Assembly: GCF_030719035.1 (NCBI RefSeq)
Contig: NZ_CP132203.1
Location: forward strand, 4,730,501-4,794,500
Length of the DNA: 64,000 bases
Direction: 5' to 3'
Source: Hahella sp. HNIBRBA332
GTDB lineage: Bacteria; Pseudomonadota; Gammaproteobacteria; Pseudomonadales; Oleiphilaceae
Shown: one piece after another, positions 1 to 8,671 of the stretch
Numbering within the stretch: the stretch's first letter is position 1
How the letters are laid out: every line of letters starts with the position of its first letter
Made by a program: the position numbers and the translations under genes
The notes under the pieces: generated by a model
What the model was told of the DNA's origin: nothing
The model's input: only the letters and a program-made list of their open reading frames with translations
The model's database searches: none

Positions 1-393
1 GCGCATCACACAGACATGATGGTCGCCATAGTTTTCAATGAGGTAGACCTGCCATAACGGCTTTCCCGGGTCCAGAGGCGTGCTCATCAGCTCGCCAATA
101 AACTTTTCCAGGGCGTCTTTATCCGCTGGCTGCGGCAACGCAACTTTGCGGACGTGATAATCCAGAGAAAAATAGGGCTCTTCTTCCCAGAAATAGAATC
201 CAGAGTGATTGACCGGCTTTTGCCGAAAGCGGGGAAAGGCCAGAAACCTGGCGTTGATGAGTTCTTTCAGCTTGTTGAAGGGAATTGGCTCCACCACCGC
301 CATCGCGGTGATCACCATCAGGTTTGTCGGACGATCCAACCGCAACCAGGCTGAATCGACGCCGCTTACCGGCTCGAAGTGATTATCTGACAT
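1..393 (-). CDS. Wax ester synthase/diacylglycerol acyltransferase (WS/DGAT), N-terminal part only
   Basis: The N-terminal 131 residues of a WS/DGAT-family acyltransferase, which transfers acyl-CoA to fatty alcohols or diacylglycerol to make storage lipids. The start ATG is at 393-391. The protein opens with a SGVDSAWLRLDRPTNLM stretch, the classic family opening, followed by VVEPIPFNKLKELI, a FPRFRQKPV stretch and the LDPGKPLWQVYLIEN motif. The reading frame runs off the window edge at HHVCVMR, immediately before the place where the family has its HHxxxDG catalytic motif, so the active site lies outside the window. No frameshift is seen. It is transcribed away from the hydrolase at 843. The neighbouring PHA-region protein at 2775 also concerns storage compounds, but no operon link is visible. 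The family assignment is confident. Whether the product prefers wax esters or triacylglycerol cannot be told. Confidence 0.88.
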   Translation of the reverse strand, partial: MSDNHFEPVSGVDSAWLRLDRPTNLMVITAMAVVEPIPFNKLKELINARFLAFPRFRQKPVNHSGFYFWEEEPYFSLDYHVRKVALPQPADKDALEKFIGELMSTPLDPGKPLWQVYLIENYGDHHVCVMR

Positions 394-842
394 GAGCTTT
401 CGCCGCACCTCCCCCTACAATTCGGTCATTAGCCATAACGGCTGAAAATCGCAAACTTCTTTACAGAGCGATTACAAATTTTAACACAGGCTCAAAAGCG
501 GCAATCCTATAATCAAAGTGCGACAACCTGACTGCCTGGTTGGATTTCGCCGGATTTTTCGAGCTAAAACCGGCGAGTCTGCGGAATGCGCCCTGGCAGT
601 TTAACTGATGTGTCCATGGGGAAACCATAGAGCATCAGGCGACACTTTATATATAAGACTTAAGATTAGCCTCCACGCTTACAAAATAGGCGCCATAATT
701 AACCTATAGGCGCAATCAACCGAAGTGTCGTCCAGGTGCGAGCACATACAAATATAATAAACCCGTTGTAGTTTCAGCCACAGGAGGCGTAAATCTCCAA
801 GCGTGCGGAAAACGGGGCGGCGCGACGGTGGGAGTTACTACC
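394..842. promoter_or_regulatory. Divergent intergenic region with candidate promoter and direct repeat
   Basis: About 450 bases without a convincing gene between the divergent WS/DGAT and hydrolase genes. A perfect TATAAT is present at 508-513 on the + strand, without a good -35 partner. A short CAACC/GGTTG inverted repeat sits at 524-542. A direct repeat ATAGGCGC occurs at 686-693 and again at 706-713, exactly 20 bases apart (about two helical turns), which would suit a dimeric regulator. The stretch is AT-rich around 640-720. A GTG at 828 in frame with the hydrolase is possible as a start, but the ATG at 843 has the better ribosome binding site (GGGAG at 830-834). Confidence 0.4.
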
Positions 843-1772
843 ATGAAAGCAGTCCATGCCCGTAAGTTGTTACGACCAATTGATCCGGCCTATACCGAGA
901 TGTTTTCCGGTAAGGTCTACTCCGTGGGAAAAGGCGCGGTATCTCTCCGCAACCACAGCGCTCCGGCGGAAAACACCGTCATCGGCGTCCACGGCTTCCT
1001 GGAAAATCACTGTTATTTCACCCAGACCTATCAGGCCCCCGACACGGAGCTGATCCTGCTCACCTGTAGCAATTACCATATTCCCGTCAGCGGGCCTACG
1101 TTGGAGTCCGCCCCCTGGCAAACGCCCATCAAATATCTTGAGGCGACCATAGAATACGACGCCGCCATTCTTAATCAGGTGCTGCAGAATCTGCCCAGCA
1201 CCAATCGAGTGCGGGTGCATGGTCACTCGCGGGGCGGAGCCGTTATTCTGGAAGCCATCAAGCAGTGGCCCGAACTCTACGCTAACGTGGATATCGTGCT
1301 GGAGGCCCCGGTGCTGCCGCTAGGCAAGCTGCACGCACTGGCCCGCGCATTGCTCGACCCGGTCAGTCACGGTATGTGGCCCTGGGTGATCCGACTGGTC
1401 AACAGCGCCCCTTCCACCACCTACGGACAAACCTTTTTCGGCAGAATGAATTCCCGCAAACGGGTGTTGTTGGATCGTCTGTTTTCATCCACTCGGGACC
1501 ATCTCACTATTGTGCGAAATATTGAGAACATTCTGGCCTGGATGGAAAAAGGCGACATGACGCCTTACGAGCACATGCGTCATGGCACCATCCTGATACC
1601 GAAGATTGACCGCATTCTAGACCGGGACGCCATGCTGCAAAGCGCCGAAAATTCCCCCAACGCCATACGCATTATTGAAACCGGCGCCACCAGCCACTTT
1701 ATCACCCTGGATAGCCTGGAATGGGTGCCGCCGCTGTCGCTACTCCCCAACGCCGCAGCCGCTGGCGCCTGA
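843..1772 (+). CDS. Alpha/beta-fold hydrolase
   Basis: A 309-residue protein of the alpha/beta hydrolase fold. An HGFLEN segment near residue 50 matches the HG oxyanion-hole region, and HGHSRGGA (around residue 125) is the nucleophile elbow GxSxG with an intact serine. A GATSH segment near the C-terminus could carry the catalytic histidine. No signal peptide is seen, so a cytoplasmic location is likely. I chose the ATG at 843 because GGGAG lies eight bases upstream; a GTG at 828 would add five residues. Substrate is unknown: esterase, lipase-like or thioesterase are all possible. The divergent WS/DGAT gene hints at lipid metabolism, but that is inference from position only. Confidence 0.75.
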   Translation: MKAVHARKLLRPIDPAYTEMFSGKVYSVGKGAVSLRNHSAPAENTVIGVHGFLENHCYFTQTYQAPDTELILLTCSNYHIPVSGPTLESAPWQTPIKYLEATIEYDAAILNQVLQNLPSTNRVRVHGHSRGGAVILEAIKQWPELYANVDIVLEAPVLPLGKLHALARALLDPVSHGMWPWVIRLVNSAPSTTYGQTFFGRMNSRKRVLLDRLFSSTRDHLTIVRNIENILAWMEKGDMTPYEHMRHGTILIPKIDRILDRDAMLQSAENSPNAIRIIETGATSHFITLDSLEWVPPLSLLPNAAAAGA

Positions 1773-1992
1773 CACTCTGCTGATCTTGTTTCCGGCCAAG
1801 GACGCGCCGGTGGCCTCCTACAGGGCCTCACAACTGAGCAACCAATCACAAACTGCGGGAACGCGACAAAAAGTTAGGTAGGCTTTTCTAATCTATCTTT
1901 AGTAAACTTGCCGCCAATCATTCACAGGTTGCGATGAGCCATCGCATTACGCCGAAAGACTGTTTTCTGAAGCCAAATGGCGGGGATCACTC

Positions 1993-2748
1993 ATGTCCAA
2001 AGAGAAACTGTTAAGCGTCAACGCAAGAACCGCGAACGCCCGACGCCTGCAACAGTTACTGTTGGACTACCACAACTATCGCCTGCAAAGAGACGAGCAT
2101 CCCCTGGCGCAGGACATTGATCGGCTGTGCGATTGGCAGGCGGATCGCCTCAAAAGAACCCATAACGACCTATACAGCAACCAGCGCTACCATGAAGCGT
2201 TAGACTTCCTGCTGAAAGATCTATATTCCCCCAAGGAATTCACGCGCCGCGACGCGGATCTGGAAAGGGTGTTTCCGGTGATGGTGAAACTGCTCCCTGA
2301 CTCCGCGCTCCATACCATTGCCGATCTGGTTGAATTGAACCTGCTCACGCAACAGTTGGATGAGCATATCGCCGCCGTATTGCGACAGATGCGTGTCGAG
2401 CGGATTACCGAGGACAACTATGCGGAGGCTTTCCGAAGTTGCGATAACTTCGCATCCCGCCGCCGCCAGATCACGCTCATCGACAAAACCGGCCATGAGC
2501 TGGAAAAGTATGTAAAAAGCCGCTTCGTAAGCTTCAGCCTCAAAATTACCGAAGGTCCGGCGGAAATGGCGGGCCTGGGACAGCTGCACAACTTCCTGTC
2601 CAGAGGCTTCAAGGCGTTCAAGGAGATGGGCGGGGTCAGTCAGTTATTGCGCGTCATCATGCAGAGAGAAAGCCACATCCTGGAGCAAATCCAGGTCAAC
2701 GCGGATTCTCCCTTCACGCTGCCGGATAATCTGCGCGCTTACGCCTGA
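1993..2748 (+). CDS. FFLEELY-motif-type conserved protein of unknown function
   Basis: A 251-residue soluble, helix-rich and strongly charged protein with no signal peptide or membrane segment. Residues around 75-85 read ALDFLLKDLYSPKEF, which resembles the FFLEELY signature of a conserved proteobacterial family (here FLLKDLY), followed by a DADLERVFP segment. No enzymatic motif is visible. The start ATG at 1993 is preceded by GGGGAT. It stands alone between the hydrolase and the convergent PHA-region gene, 26 bases from that gene's stop. The family has no assigned biochemical role that I know of, so I give none. Confidence 0.7.
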   Translation: MSKEKLLSVNARTANARRLQQLLLDYHNYRLQRDEHPLAQDIDRLCDWQADRLKRTHNDLYSNQRYHEALDFLLKDLYSPKEFTRRDADLERVFPVMVKLLPDSALHTIADLVELNLLTQQLDEHIAAVLRQMRVERITEDNYAEAFRSCDNFASRRRQITLIDKTGHELEKYVKSRFVSFSLKITEGPAEMAGLGQLHNFLSRGFKAFKEMGGVSQLLRVIMQRESHILEQIQVNADSPFTLPDNLRAYA

Positions 2749-2774
2749 CTATAGCGAGACGTAAGCCGAAGTTC

Positions 2775-3056
2775 TCAGGCTTTTTTCAGCAGCCCGTCCA
2801 AGTGGCTGTGAATTTCCTGCTCAATGCGGTCTTTGAAAGGACGGAACAAAAAACCCAATTCCATGTGCAGGTGTATCTGGCTTTCCGCCACTTCCAGCTG
2901 CCCCTTAACCCCACTGCGATGAAAGCGTAGAACTTTATCCTCCCACTCATAGTCGACGCTGAACCGCTCGGACAAGCTCTGCGCCAGCTCGTCCGCCGCC
3001 TGCACGGCATGATCCATATCAAGATTATGTTCACGGGTGAGTTCGATCACTGACAT
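2775..3056 (-). CDS. Polyhydroxyalkanoic acid system family protein (PHA granule region type)
   Basis: A 93-residue protein matching the small PHA_gran_rgn family: the opening SVIELTREHNLDMDHAVQAADELA and the central DKVLRFHRSGVKGQLEV segment are typical, as is the C-terminal half with FLFRPFKDRIEQEI. Family members are found near PHA genes or near ubiE, as here, where the gene is divergent from ubiE with 157 bases between them. Structurally the family resembles small ligand- or lipid-binding alpha/beta proteins, but the function is not established. The name reflects genomic association and not a proven role in polyester storage. Confidence 0.75.
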   Translation of the reverse strand: MSVIELTREHNLDMDHAVQAADELAQSLSERFSVDYEWEDKVLRFHRSGVKGQLEVAESQIHLHMELGFLFRPFKDRIEQEIHSHLDGLLKKA

Positions 3057-3213
3057 CTAAAAAACTCTTTGGTTAATTGCGGAGGCTATTGTTTATGGGT
3101 TTTCGTCATGTAAATCAAGCAAAAAAATCCCGCCTTGGGCTGCGAATCGCGGGTAGGACTTTCCCCGGGACACAGGTAGAATACCGCACAATTATTTTTA
3201 CGGGAGCAACCTA

Positions 3214-3963
3214 ATGACAGAGCGGGACACCACCCACTTCGGTTACAAACAGGTGCCGGTCACAGAGAAAGAAAGCCATGTGGCCAAAGTGTTCGACTCG
3301 GTCGCCGCCAAGTACGACTTGATGAACGACCTTATGTCGATGGGCATTCACCGCCTCTGGAAACGCTTCACTATCGATAAAAGCGGCGTCCGCGCCGGCG
3401 CATCGGTATTAGACATCGCTGGCGGCACCGGAGACCTGACCAAGAAGTTCTCACGCCTGGTAGGCCCGTCCGGCAAAGTGGTTCTCGCAGACATCAACGC
3501 CTCCATGCTGCAAGTTGGCCGCAACCAGTTGCTGGATCACGGTTACGGCGACAACATCGAATTTGTGCAGGCCAACGCCGAGGCGCTGCCCTTCCCCGAC
3601 AATAGCTTTGATTGCGTCAGCATCGCATTCGGTCTGCGCAACGTGACCGACAAAGATCGCGCACTGCGGGAAATGCAACGGGTGCTGCGTCCTGGCGGGC
3701 GTCTGCTGGTGCTGGAATTCTCCAAACCCACCAACCCCATTGTCTCCAAAGCTTACGATGCATACTCCTTTTCCGCATTACCGCTAATGGGCAGTCTCGT
3801 CGCGCAGGACAGTGAAAGCTATCGCTACCTCGCCGAGTCCATCCGTATGCACCCGGACCAGGAGACCCTAAAGTCGATGATGGAGCAGGCCGGACTCTGC
3901 TTGTGCAAGTACTACAACCTCACCAGCGGCGTCGTCGCGTTGCACACTGGCGTCAAAGCCTGA
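3214..3963 (+). CDS. ubiE: Ubiquinone/menaquinone biosynthesis C-methyltransferase UbiE
   Basis: A 249-residue class I SAM-dependent methyltransferase that C-methylates the demethoxy-ubiquinol ring (and demethylmenaquinol where present). Motif I reads VLDIAGGTGDL (about residues 65-75), with ADINASML as the acidic strand-2 motif and FGLRNVTDKDRAL plus RVLRPGGRLLVLEF as the UbiE signature blocks. Length equals the usual 250 residues. The start is preceded by ACGGGAG. It heads the ubiE-ubiJ-ubiB run, with a one-base gap to ubiJ, so translational coupling is likely. Confidence 0.97.
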   Translation: MTERDTTHFGYKQVPVTEKESHVAKVFDSVAAKYDLMNDLMSMGIHRLWKRFTIDKSGVRAGASVLDIAGGTGDLTKKFSRLVGPSGKVVLADINASMLQVGRNQLLDHGYGDNIEFVQANAEALPFPDNSFDCVSIAFGLRNVTDKDRALREMQRVLRPGGRLLVLEFSKPTNPIVSKAYDAYSFSALPLMGSLVAQDSESYRYLAESIRMHPDQETLKSMMEQAGLCLCKYYNLTSGVVALHTGVKA

Positions 3964-3964
3964 T

Positions 3965-4597
3965 ATGAGCCCCTTCGACCCGCTTCTCCTCACCGCCCTC
4001 AATGCGACGGCGGAACGCATCGCGGCGGAGATCCTCCGCTACGACGCCGGTTCCGCCGCGCGTCTTGCGGAGTTGGACGGCAAATGGGCGCAGTTGACGT
4101 TAACGCCTCTCAGCCTGTCCGTGTACGTCAGGTTGGGCGAACGTCCCCGTTTTGCGGATGAAGCCGGCGGCGACGTCGATCTCGTCATTCAGGGCTCTCC
4201 TGGCGATTTCCTGAGCTATTTGCAGAACAAAGGCGGCGCACAGAACATCCATATTCAAGGCGATATAGGCCTGGCGCAGCGTATCGCCGCCATCGCCAAC
4301 AACCTGGAAGTGGATTGGGAAGCCAAACTGGCCGAGCATCTTGGTGATATGCCCGCCCACTTTCTGGGTACGCGATTGCGCGGTTTCGGCCGCTGGGTGA
4401 AACACGTCGGCGACAGTTTTCGCCGTGACGCGGAAGAGTATCTACACCATGAAGCGCGCACAGCGCCGAGCAAAGATGAAATGAGCTACTGGGCGGATGA
4501 AGTCGATCGGGTACGGATGGATTACGATCGTCTGGAAGCCCGTCTGCAACGCCTGCAACAAGCCCTTAATCCCGCAGTAAAAGACACTGATAAGTGA
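3965..4597 (+). CDS. ubiJ: Ubiquinone biosynthesis accessory factor UbiJ (SCP2 domain)
   Basis: A 210-residue protein with an N-terminal SCP2 (sterol carrier protein 2) lipid-binding domain, roughly residues 15-115, including the LVIQGSPGDFLSYL and IQGDIGLAQRIAAIA segments, and a charged helical C-terminus ending in a coiled-coil-like stretch (VRMDYDRLEARLQRLQQAL). UbiJ binds hydrophobic ubiquinone intermediates and scaffolds the soluble Ubi enzymes with UbiK. The location between ubiE and ubiB is the classical one (yigP). The gene overlaps ubiB by four bases (GTGA). Confidence 0.93.
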   Translation: MSPFDPLLLTALNATAERIAAEILRYDAGSAARLAELDGKWAQLTLTPLSLSVYVRLGERPRFADEAGGDVDLVIQGSPGDFLSYLQNKGGAQNIHIQGDIGLAQRIAAIANNLEVDWEAKLAEHLGDMPAHFLGTRLRGFGRWVKHVGDSFRRDAEEYLHHEARTAPSKDEMSYWADEVDRVRMDYDRLEARLQRLQQALNPAVKDTDK

Positions 4598-6234
4598 GAA
4601 GAATCAACCGCCTTATTCAAATCGTCTGGGTGATCTGCCGCTACCGGCTTGATGAATTCGCCCCGTTGACCTTATTGCCGCTACCTCTGCGCCTGCTGTT
4701 TTTGCTGGCGCCCTGGCGTTTGTTTCCCAAACCGCAAATCCCCCGCGGCGAACGCTTACGACGCGCGCTGGAGGAACTGGGACCAATCTTCGTCAAATTC
4801 GGACAGATACTTTCCACCCGTAAAGACCTGCTGCCAGAAGATCTGGCGGACGAGCTCAAGCGTCTGCAGGACAAAGTGCCTCCCTTCGCCAGCGACTCGG
4901 CCGTACGGATCATCGAGGAGTCGCTGAAATCCCCGATTTCAGAGCTCTTCGCCGACTTTCAGACTTACCCGATGGCGTCCGCCTCTATCGCGCAAGTGCA
5001 TGCCGCCACCTTGAAAAACGGCAAAGAAGTCGTGGTGAAAGTTATCCGCCCCGGCATAGAAAAGACTATTCGCCTGGATATCGCATTGATGCTGCTGGTG
5101 GCGAGACTGGTCGAAAATTACTGGGAAGACGGTAAACGCCTGCACCCGGTAGAAGTTGTGCGCGACTACGAACACACGATTCTGGACGAGTTGGACCTGC
5201 AGCGGGAGGCCGCCAATACGTCTCAGCTCAAGCGCAATTTCGCTGGCTCCGAGCTGATCTATATTCCTGAAGTCTACTGGGAGATGACCCACTCCCGCGT
5301 CCTGGTCATGGAGCGTATCTACGGCGTTCCCATCGCGGATGTGGAACAGTTGCGCAAAGCCAACGTCAATATGCAGCTGCTGGCGGAGCGTGGGGTGGAA
5401 ATTTTCTTCACCCAGGTATTCCGTGACAGCTTCTTCCACGCCGACATGCATCCCGGCAACATTTTCGTGGATGTCAGCAATCCCGCCAGCCCACGCTATA
5501 TCGCAATCGACTGCGGCATCGTCGGCACACTAACGCCGGAAGACCAGTCTTATTTAGCCAGAAACCTGCTGGCCTTTTTCCGCCGTGATTATCGTCAGGT
5601 GGCGGTGCTGCATATTTCCTCCGGCTGGGTTCCGGGACATACTCGCGTCAATGAGTTTGAAGCCGCTATTCGTACGGTCTGTGAGCCGATCTTCGAACGC
5701 CCGCTGAAAGACATTTCTTTCGGGCAGTTCCTGGTGCGGTTATTTCAGACCGCGCGTCGTTTCGATATGGAAGTGCAGCCGCAATTGGTATTGCTGCAGA
5801 AAACCTTGTTGAATATAGAAGGACTGGGACGCCAGCTTTATCCAGACCTGGACCTGTGGTCCACCGCACAGCCTTTCCTGGAAAACTGGATGAAACAGCG
5901 CATTGCGCCGCCGGGACTGCTGAAAGCCATTAAACAGCATGCGCCGGACTGGATTGAGCAGACACCTGAATTGCCGCAGATTCTGTACGAGGCCTTTGAT
6001 CAACTGCGCCATCTGGATCGCTACAACCAAGCGAATCAGGACAGTCTGGCGAGTCTGAGTCGCGCGTTTGAGAAAGATAAGCAGCAACGGCGCGACTTCT
6101 GGCTCGCGGGCTTGGTGCTCGCTTCCGCTGCGGCGATGGCGATCGGCGAACAACCCTTGCGCCTGACGGAGCTGCCCTGGCCCTCCGTTGTACTCGCCGT
6201 CACCGGTCTTTACTTGCTTATGCGCCCCAAATAG
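4594..6234 (+). CDS. ubiB: UbiB, ABC1/ADCK-type atypical kinase/ATPase for ubiquinone synthesis
   Basis: A 546-residue protein of the ABC1/ADCK/UbiB atypical kinase family, needed for the early ubiquinone steps. Diagnostic motifs are the KxGQ block FVKFGQILSTR (residues 66 on), the alanine-rich loop ASIAQVHAA, the lysine strand VVVKVIRPG, the catalytic HADMHPGNIF (starting near residue 282) and the metal-binding IDCGIVG in place of DFG. Two hydrophobic segments near the C-terminus (WLAGLVLASAAAMAIG and WPSVVLAVTGLYLL) anchor it in the inner membrane. It starts with GTG overlapping the ubiJ stop. Length is as in other UbiB proteins. Confidence 0.97.
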   Translation: MRRINRLIQIVWVICRYRLDEFAPLTLLPLPLRLLFLLAPWRLFPKPQIPRGERLRRALEELGPIFVKFGQILSTRKDLLPEDLADELKRLQDKVPPFASDSAVRIIEESLKSPISELFADFQTYPMASASIAQVHAATLKNGKEVVVKVIRPGIEKTIRLDIALMLLVARLVENYWEDGKRLHPVEVVRDYEHTILDELDLQREAANTSQLKRNFAGSELIYIPEVYWEMTHSRVLVMERIYGVPIADVEQLRKANVNMQLLAERGVEIFFTQVFRDSFFHADMHPGNIFVDVSNPASPRYIAIDCGIVGTLTPEDQSYLARNLLAFFRRDYRQVAVLHISSGWVPGHTRVNEFEAAIRTVCEPIFERPLKDISFGQFLVRLFQTARRFDMEVQPQLVLLQKTLLNIEGLGRQLYPDLDLWSTAQPFLENWMKQRIAPPGLLKAIKQHAPDWIEQTPELPQILYEAFDQLRHLDRYNQANQDSLASLSRAFEKDKQQRRDFWLAGLVLASAAAMAIGEQPLRLTELPWPSVVLAVTGLYLLMRPK

Positions 6235-6300
6235 CGCGATAGTAAGGGTGCATCTTACAAATTTGTGACAACCTCCGACTTAAGAAATAAAACGGTAACA

Positions 6301-6690
6301 ATGACAGAGCAGAATTGGCGCCTCGCAATAAAGTGGAATAACGACGGCCTTATCCCCGTCATCGCCCAGGACAGCGATACTGGAACCGTGCTGATGATGG
6401 CGTGGATGAACGAAGACGCGTTGTCTGAAACGATTACCAAGCAGGAAGCGGTGTATTGGTCACGCTCCCGGGGAAAACTCTGGCATAAGGGTGAGACCTC
6501 CGGGCATGTACAGAAAGTAAAAGACATTCTACTGGACTGTGACGGCGACACTTTGCTGCTGAAAGTTGAACAAATAGGTGGAATTGCTTGTCATACCGGG
6601 CGTGAGAACTGTTTTTTCCGTTCTCTTGACGCACAAGAGTGGAGGGTCAACGCGCCGGTGAAGAAAGATCCGAAAGATATCTACGGATAA
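6301..6690 (+). CDS. hisI: Phosphoribosyl-AMP cyclohydrolase HisI (monofunctional)
   Basis: A 129-residue enzyme that hydrolyses phosphoribosyl-AMP, the third histidine step. Typical blocks are GLIPVIAQD, VLMMAWMNEDAL, YWSRSRGKLWHKGETSG and the zinc/cysteine block DCDGDTLLLKVEQ with ACHTGRENCFF. Unlike the enterobacterial HisIE fusion, this is the cyclohydrolase alone, with hisE as a separate downstream gene. I start at ATG 6301 because MTEQNW followed by IKWNNDGLIPV is the family opening; an in-frame GTG at 6265 would add 12 unlikely residues. It follows ubiB by 66 bases. Confidence 0.95.
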   Translation: MTEQNWRLAIKWNNDGLIPVIAQDSDTGTVLMMAWMNEDALSETITKQEAVYWSRSRGKLWHKGETSGHVQKVKDILLDCDGDTLLLKVEQIGGIACHTGRENCFFRSLDAQEWRVNAPVKKDPKDIYG

Positions 6691-6797
6691 GCGCCCCCTC
6701 TGATTCGCCCACTATCAGGTTGAATGACGATGCGGCGACTCGGCAGGCGAAGTAAAGTTTTAGACAATTTGTTTTCAGAGGCTTGGAAAAGCGCAAC

Positions 6798-7130
6798 ATG
6801 AACGACATATTGACCCAGCTCGGCAAAGTGCTCGAAGAACGCAAGCTGGCCGATCCGGATTCGTCCTACGTCGCCAGTCTGCATGCGAAAGGACTAAATA
6901 AAATTCTGGAGAAAGTCGGCGAAGAATGCACCGAAACCATCCTCGCCGCCAAAGATGCAGAACAGGACGGTTCAACGCATAATGTGATTTATGAAACGGC
7001 GGACCTGTGGTTTCACAGCCTGGTGATGTTGAGCCACTTGAACATCACCCCGCAGGAAATTATGCAGGAGCTGGCGCGACGCTTTGACATTTCGGGGCTT
7101 GAAGAAAAAGCCTCGCGGGGAAAGAAATAG
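6798..7130 (+). CDS. hisE: Phosphoribosyl-ATP pyrophosphatase HisE (monofunctional)
   Basis: A 110-residue MazG-like pyrophosphatase that converts phosphoribosyl-ATP to phosphoribosyl-AMP, the second histidine step and thus the step before HisI. Motifs are SYVASLHAKGLNKILEKVGEECTE (continuous EKxGEE core) and the metal-binding VIYETADLWFHSLVML. Start ATG 6798 is chosen over an upstream in-frame TTG at 6783. The separate hisI-hisE pair directly upstream of tatABC, away from the main his operon, is the pattern found in Pseudomonas-type gammaproteobacteria. Confidence 0.95.
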   Translation: MNDILTQLGKVLEERKLADPDSSYVASLHAKGLNKILEKVGEECTETILAAKDAEQDGSTHNVIYETADLWFHSLVMLSHLNITPQEIMQELARRFDISGLEEKASRGKK

Positions 7131-7211
7131 CAGCGGACAGCCCATACCGGCGCTAACGCTGGACTTGTAGGATTTGGTAATCAGGCAGTAATACTTCAAA
7201 GGAGCACAATC

Positions 7212-7454
7212 ATGGGCATATCCATGTGGCAACTACTCATCGTTCTGTTAATCATCGTGCTGCTGTTCGGTACGAAAAAGCTGAAAAACATCGGCGGCGA
7301 TCTGGGCGGAGCGGTAAAAGGCTTTAAGAAAGCCATGAGCGATGGCGAATCCGAAGAAGACAAAGAACCCAAGAAGCTGTCGCAAAATGAGAGCCGCGCC
7401 ATCGAAGGCTCCGTAGAGCGCAACGACGCGAAGACTGAATCCAAACACAGCTGA
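7212..7454 (+). CDS. tatA: Twin-arginine translocase subunit TatA
   Basis: An 80-residue Tat pore-forming subunit. One N-terminal transmembrane helix (WQLLIVLLIIVLLFG), the conserved FG hinge followed by KKLKNIGGDLGGAVKGFKKAM as the amphipathic helix, then a charged, low-complexity tail. AAGGAG lies just upstream of the ATG at 7212. First gene of tatABC, which exports folded proteins bearing twin-arginine signals across the inner membrane. Confidence 0.96.
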   Translation: MGISMWQLLIVLLIIVLLFGTKKLKNIGGDLGGAVKGFKKAMSDGESEEDKEPKKLSQNESRAIEGSVERNDAKTESKHS

Positions 7455-7478
7455 TCCAGATCGGACGGTCCATAGCCT

Positions 7479-7883
7479 ATGTTCGATATCGGATTCCCAG
7501 AGCTAGCGCTGGTTGCGGTCATTGGCCTGCTGGTGCTAGGCCCGGAGCGACTACCTTACGCCGCACGCAAAACCGGCTTGTGGGTAGGCCGCATCCGCCG
7601 CATGGTCAGTCAGATGTCCTCTGAAATAGACCGGCAATTAAAAGCCGAGGAAATGCGGGAGCGGCTGCGCAAAGAGGGCGACACCCTTGGCCTTGAAAAA
7701 ATTCAGCAAACGGTGAATGAAGCCCTGGCGGAAGCGAAGAAATACGAGGACATGGTTGAAAAGAACCCGGCCACGCCGATGTCCTCCCAATCTCCCCAAA
7801 CGCCGCCTTCCGGGCATGACTCACAACCGGTAGAATCCCACTCCCATTCCGACGACGCTTCCAAGCAGCATGACCGCTCCTGA
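7479..7883 (+). CDS. tatB: Twin-arginine translocase subunit TatB
   Basis: A 134-residue protein with the TatB opening MFDIGFPELALVAVIGLLVLGPERLP: one transmembrane helix with the conserved glutamate near residue 8 and the GPERLP hinge. An amphipathic charged helix follows (RKTGLWVGRIRRMVSQM), then a proline/serine/histidine-rich tail. TatB pairs with TatC as the signal-peptide receptor. Its 3' end overlaps tatC by 14 bases, so the two are probably translationally coupled. Confidence 0.95.
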   Translation: MFDIGFPELALVAVIGLLVLGPERLPYAARKTGLWVGRIRRMVSQMSSEIDRQLKAEEMRERLRKEGDTLGLEKIQQTVNEALAEAKKYEDMVEKNPATPMSSQSPQTPPSGHDSQPVESHSHSDDASKQHDRS

Positions 7884-8649
7884 AATGACTCCGCGCGACG
7901 ACAACACAGATAAAGAACTGCCGTTATTTGATCACTTGGTTGAATTGCGCAACCGTCTTTTGCATTCCGTTTTGGCGGTGCTGGTGGCGTTTTTGCCTTT
8001 GTATGCGTTTCGCAATGAAATCTACGCCTACCTGGCCAAGCCGCTGCGCGCGGCGATGCCGGAAGGCGCCACCATGATCGCCACCGAAGTGGCGTCGCCG
8101 TTCCTGGCGCCCTTCAAGCTGACGATGGTGCTGGCGATCTTTCTCATGATCCCGTTCATTCTCTACCAGATCTGGTCGTTCATCGCTCCCGCGCTGTATA
8201 AGCACGAGAAAAAGCTGGCGATTCCTCTTCTGGTAAGCAGCGTGCTCCTGTTTTATCTGGGCGTCGCCTTCGCCTATTACGTGGTGTTTCCCCTGGCGTT
8301 CAACTTTTTCGCCAGCGCCAGCCCTGAGGGCGTGACGGTGATGACGGACATCAACAAATATCTGGACTTCATCCTCAAGCTTTTCTTCGCGTTCGGTTTC
8401 GCCTTTGAAATCCCCATCGCCACCGTATTGATGGTCAAAGTCGGCATCACCAACGTAGCCAGCCTGCGGGAAAAACGCCCTTACATCGTGGTTATCTGCT
8501 TCATCATCGGTATGCTGCTGACGCCCCCTGACGTTATTTCGCAGACCTTGCTGGCAGTGCCTATGTGGCTCCTGTTCGAGGTCGGCGTCCTTTGTAGCCG
8601 CTGGGTGGAGCCGACAGCTGATCCCAACTCAGAATCCGTCAACACCTGA
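7870..8649 (+). CDS. tatC: Twin-arginine translocase subunit TatC
   Basis: A 259-residue polytopic membrane protein with about six transmembrane segments. The conserved N-terminal block LFDHLVELRNRLLHS and the periplasmic FLAPFKLTMV region, followed by PFILYQIWSFIAPALYKHEKK, are TatC signatures. TatC binds the twin-arginine signal peptide. Start ATG 7870 lies inside tatB; an in-frame ATG at 7885 would shorten the N-terminus by five residues and cannot be excluded. Length is usual for the family. Confidence 0.96.
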   Translation: MTAPEMTPRDDNTDKELPLFDHLVELRNRLLHSVLAVLVAFLPLYAFRNEIYAYLAKPLRAAMPEGATMIATEVASPFLAPFKLTMVLAIFLMIPFILYQIWSFIAPALYKHEKKLAIPLLVSSVLLFYLGVAFAYYVVFPLAFNFFASASPEGVTVMTDINKYLDFILKLFFAFGFAFEIPIATVLMVKVGITNVASLREKRPYIVVICFIIGMLLTPPDVISQTLLAVPMWLLFEVGVLCSRWVEPTADPNSESVNT

Positions 8650-8671
8650 CTTCCAGCCAAGTTCTGACCTT

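Noticed and set aside
3120..3160. CCCGC/GCGGG pairing upstream of ubiE as a terminator or riboswitch
   Set aside because: The arms are short and separated, with no T-run and no resemblance to a known riboswitch.
6265..6300. GTG start for hisI
   Set aside because: The added residues have no counterpart in the family; the ATG at 6301 matches the usual N-terminus.
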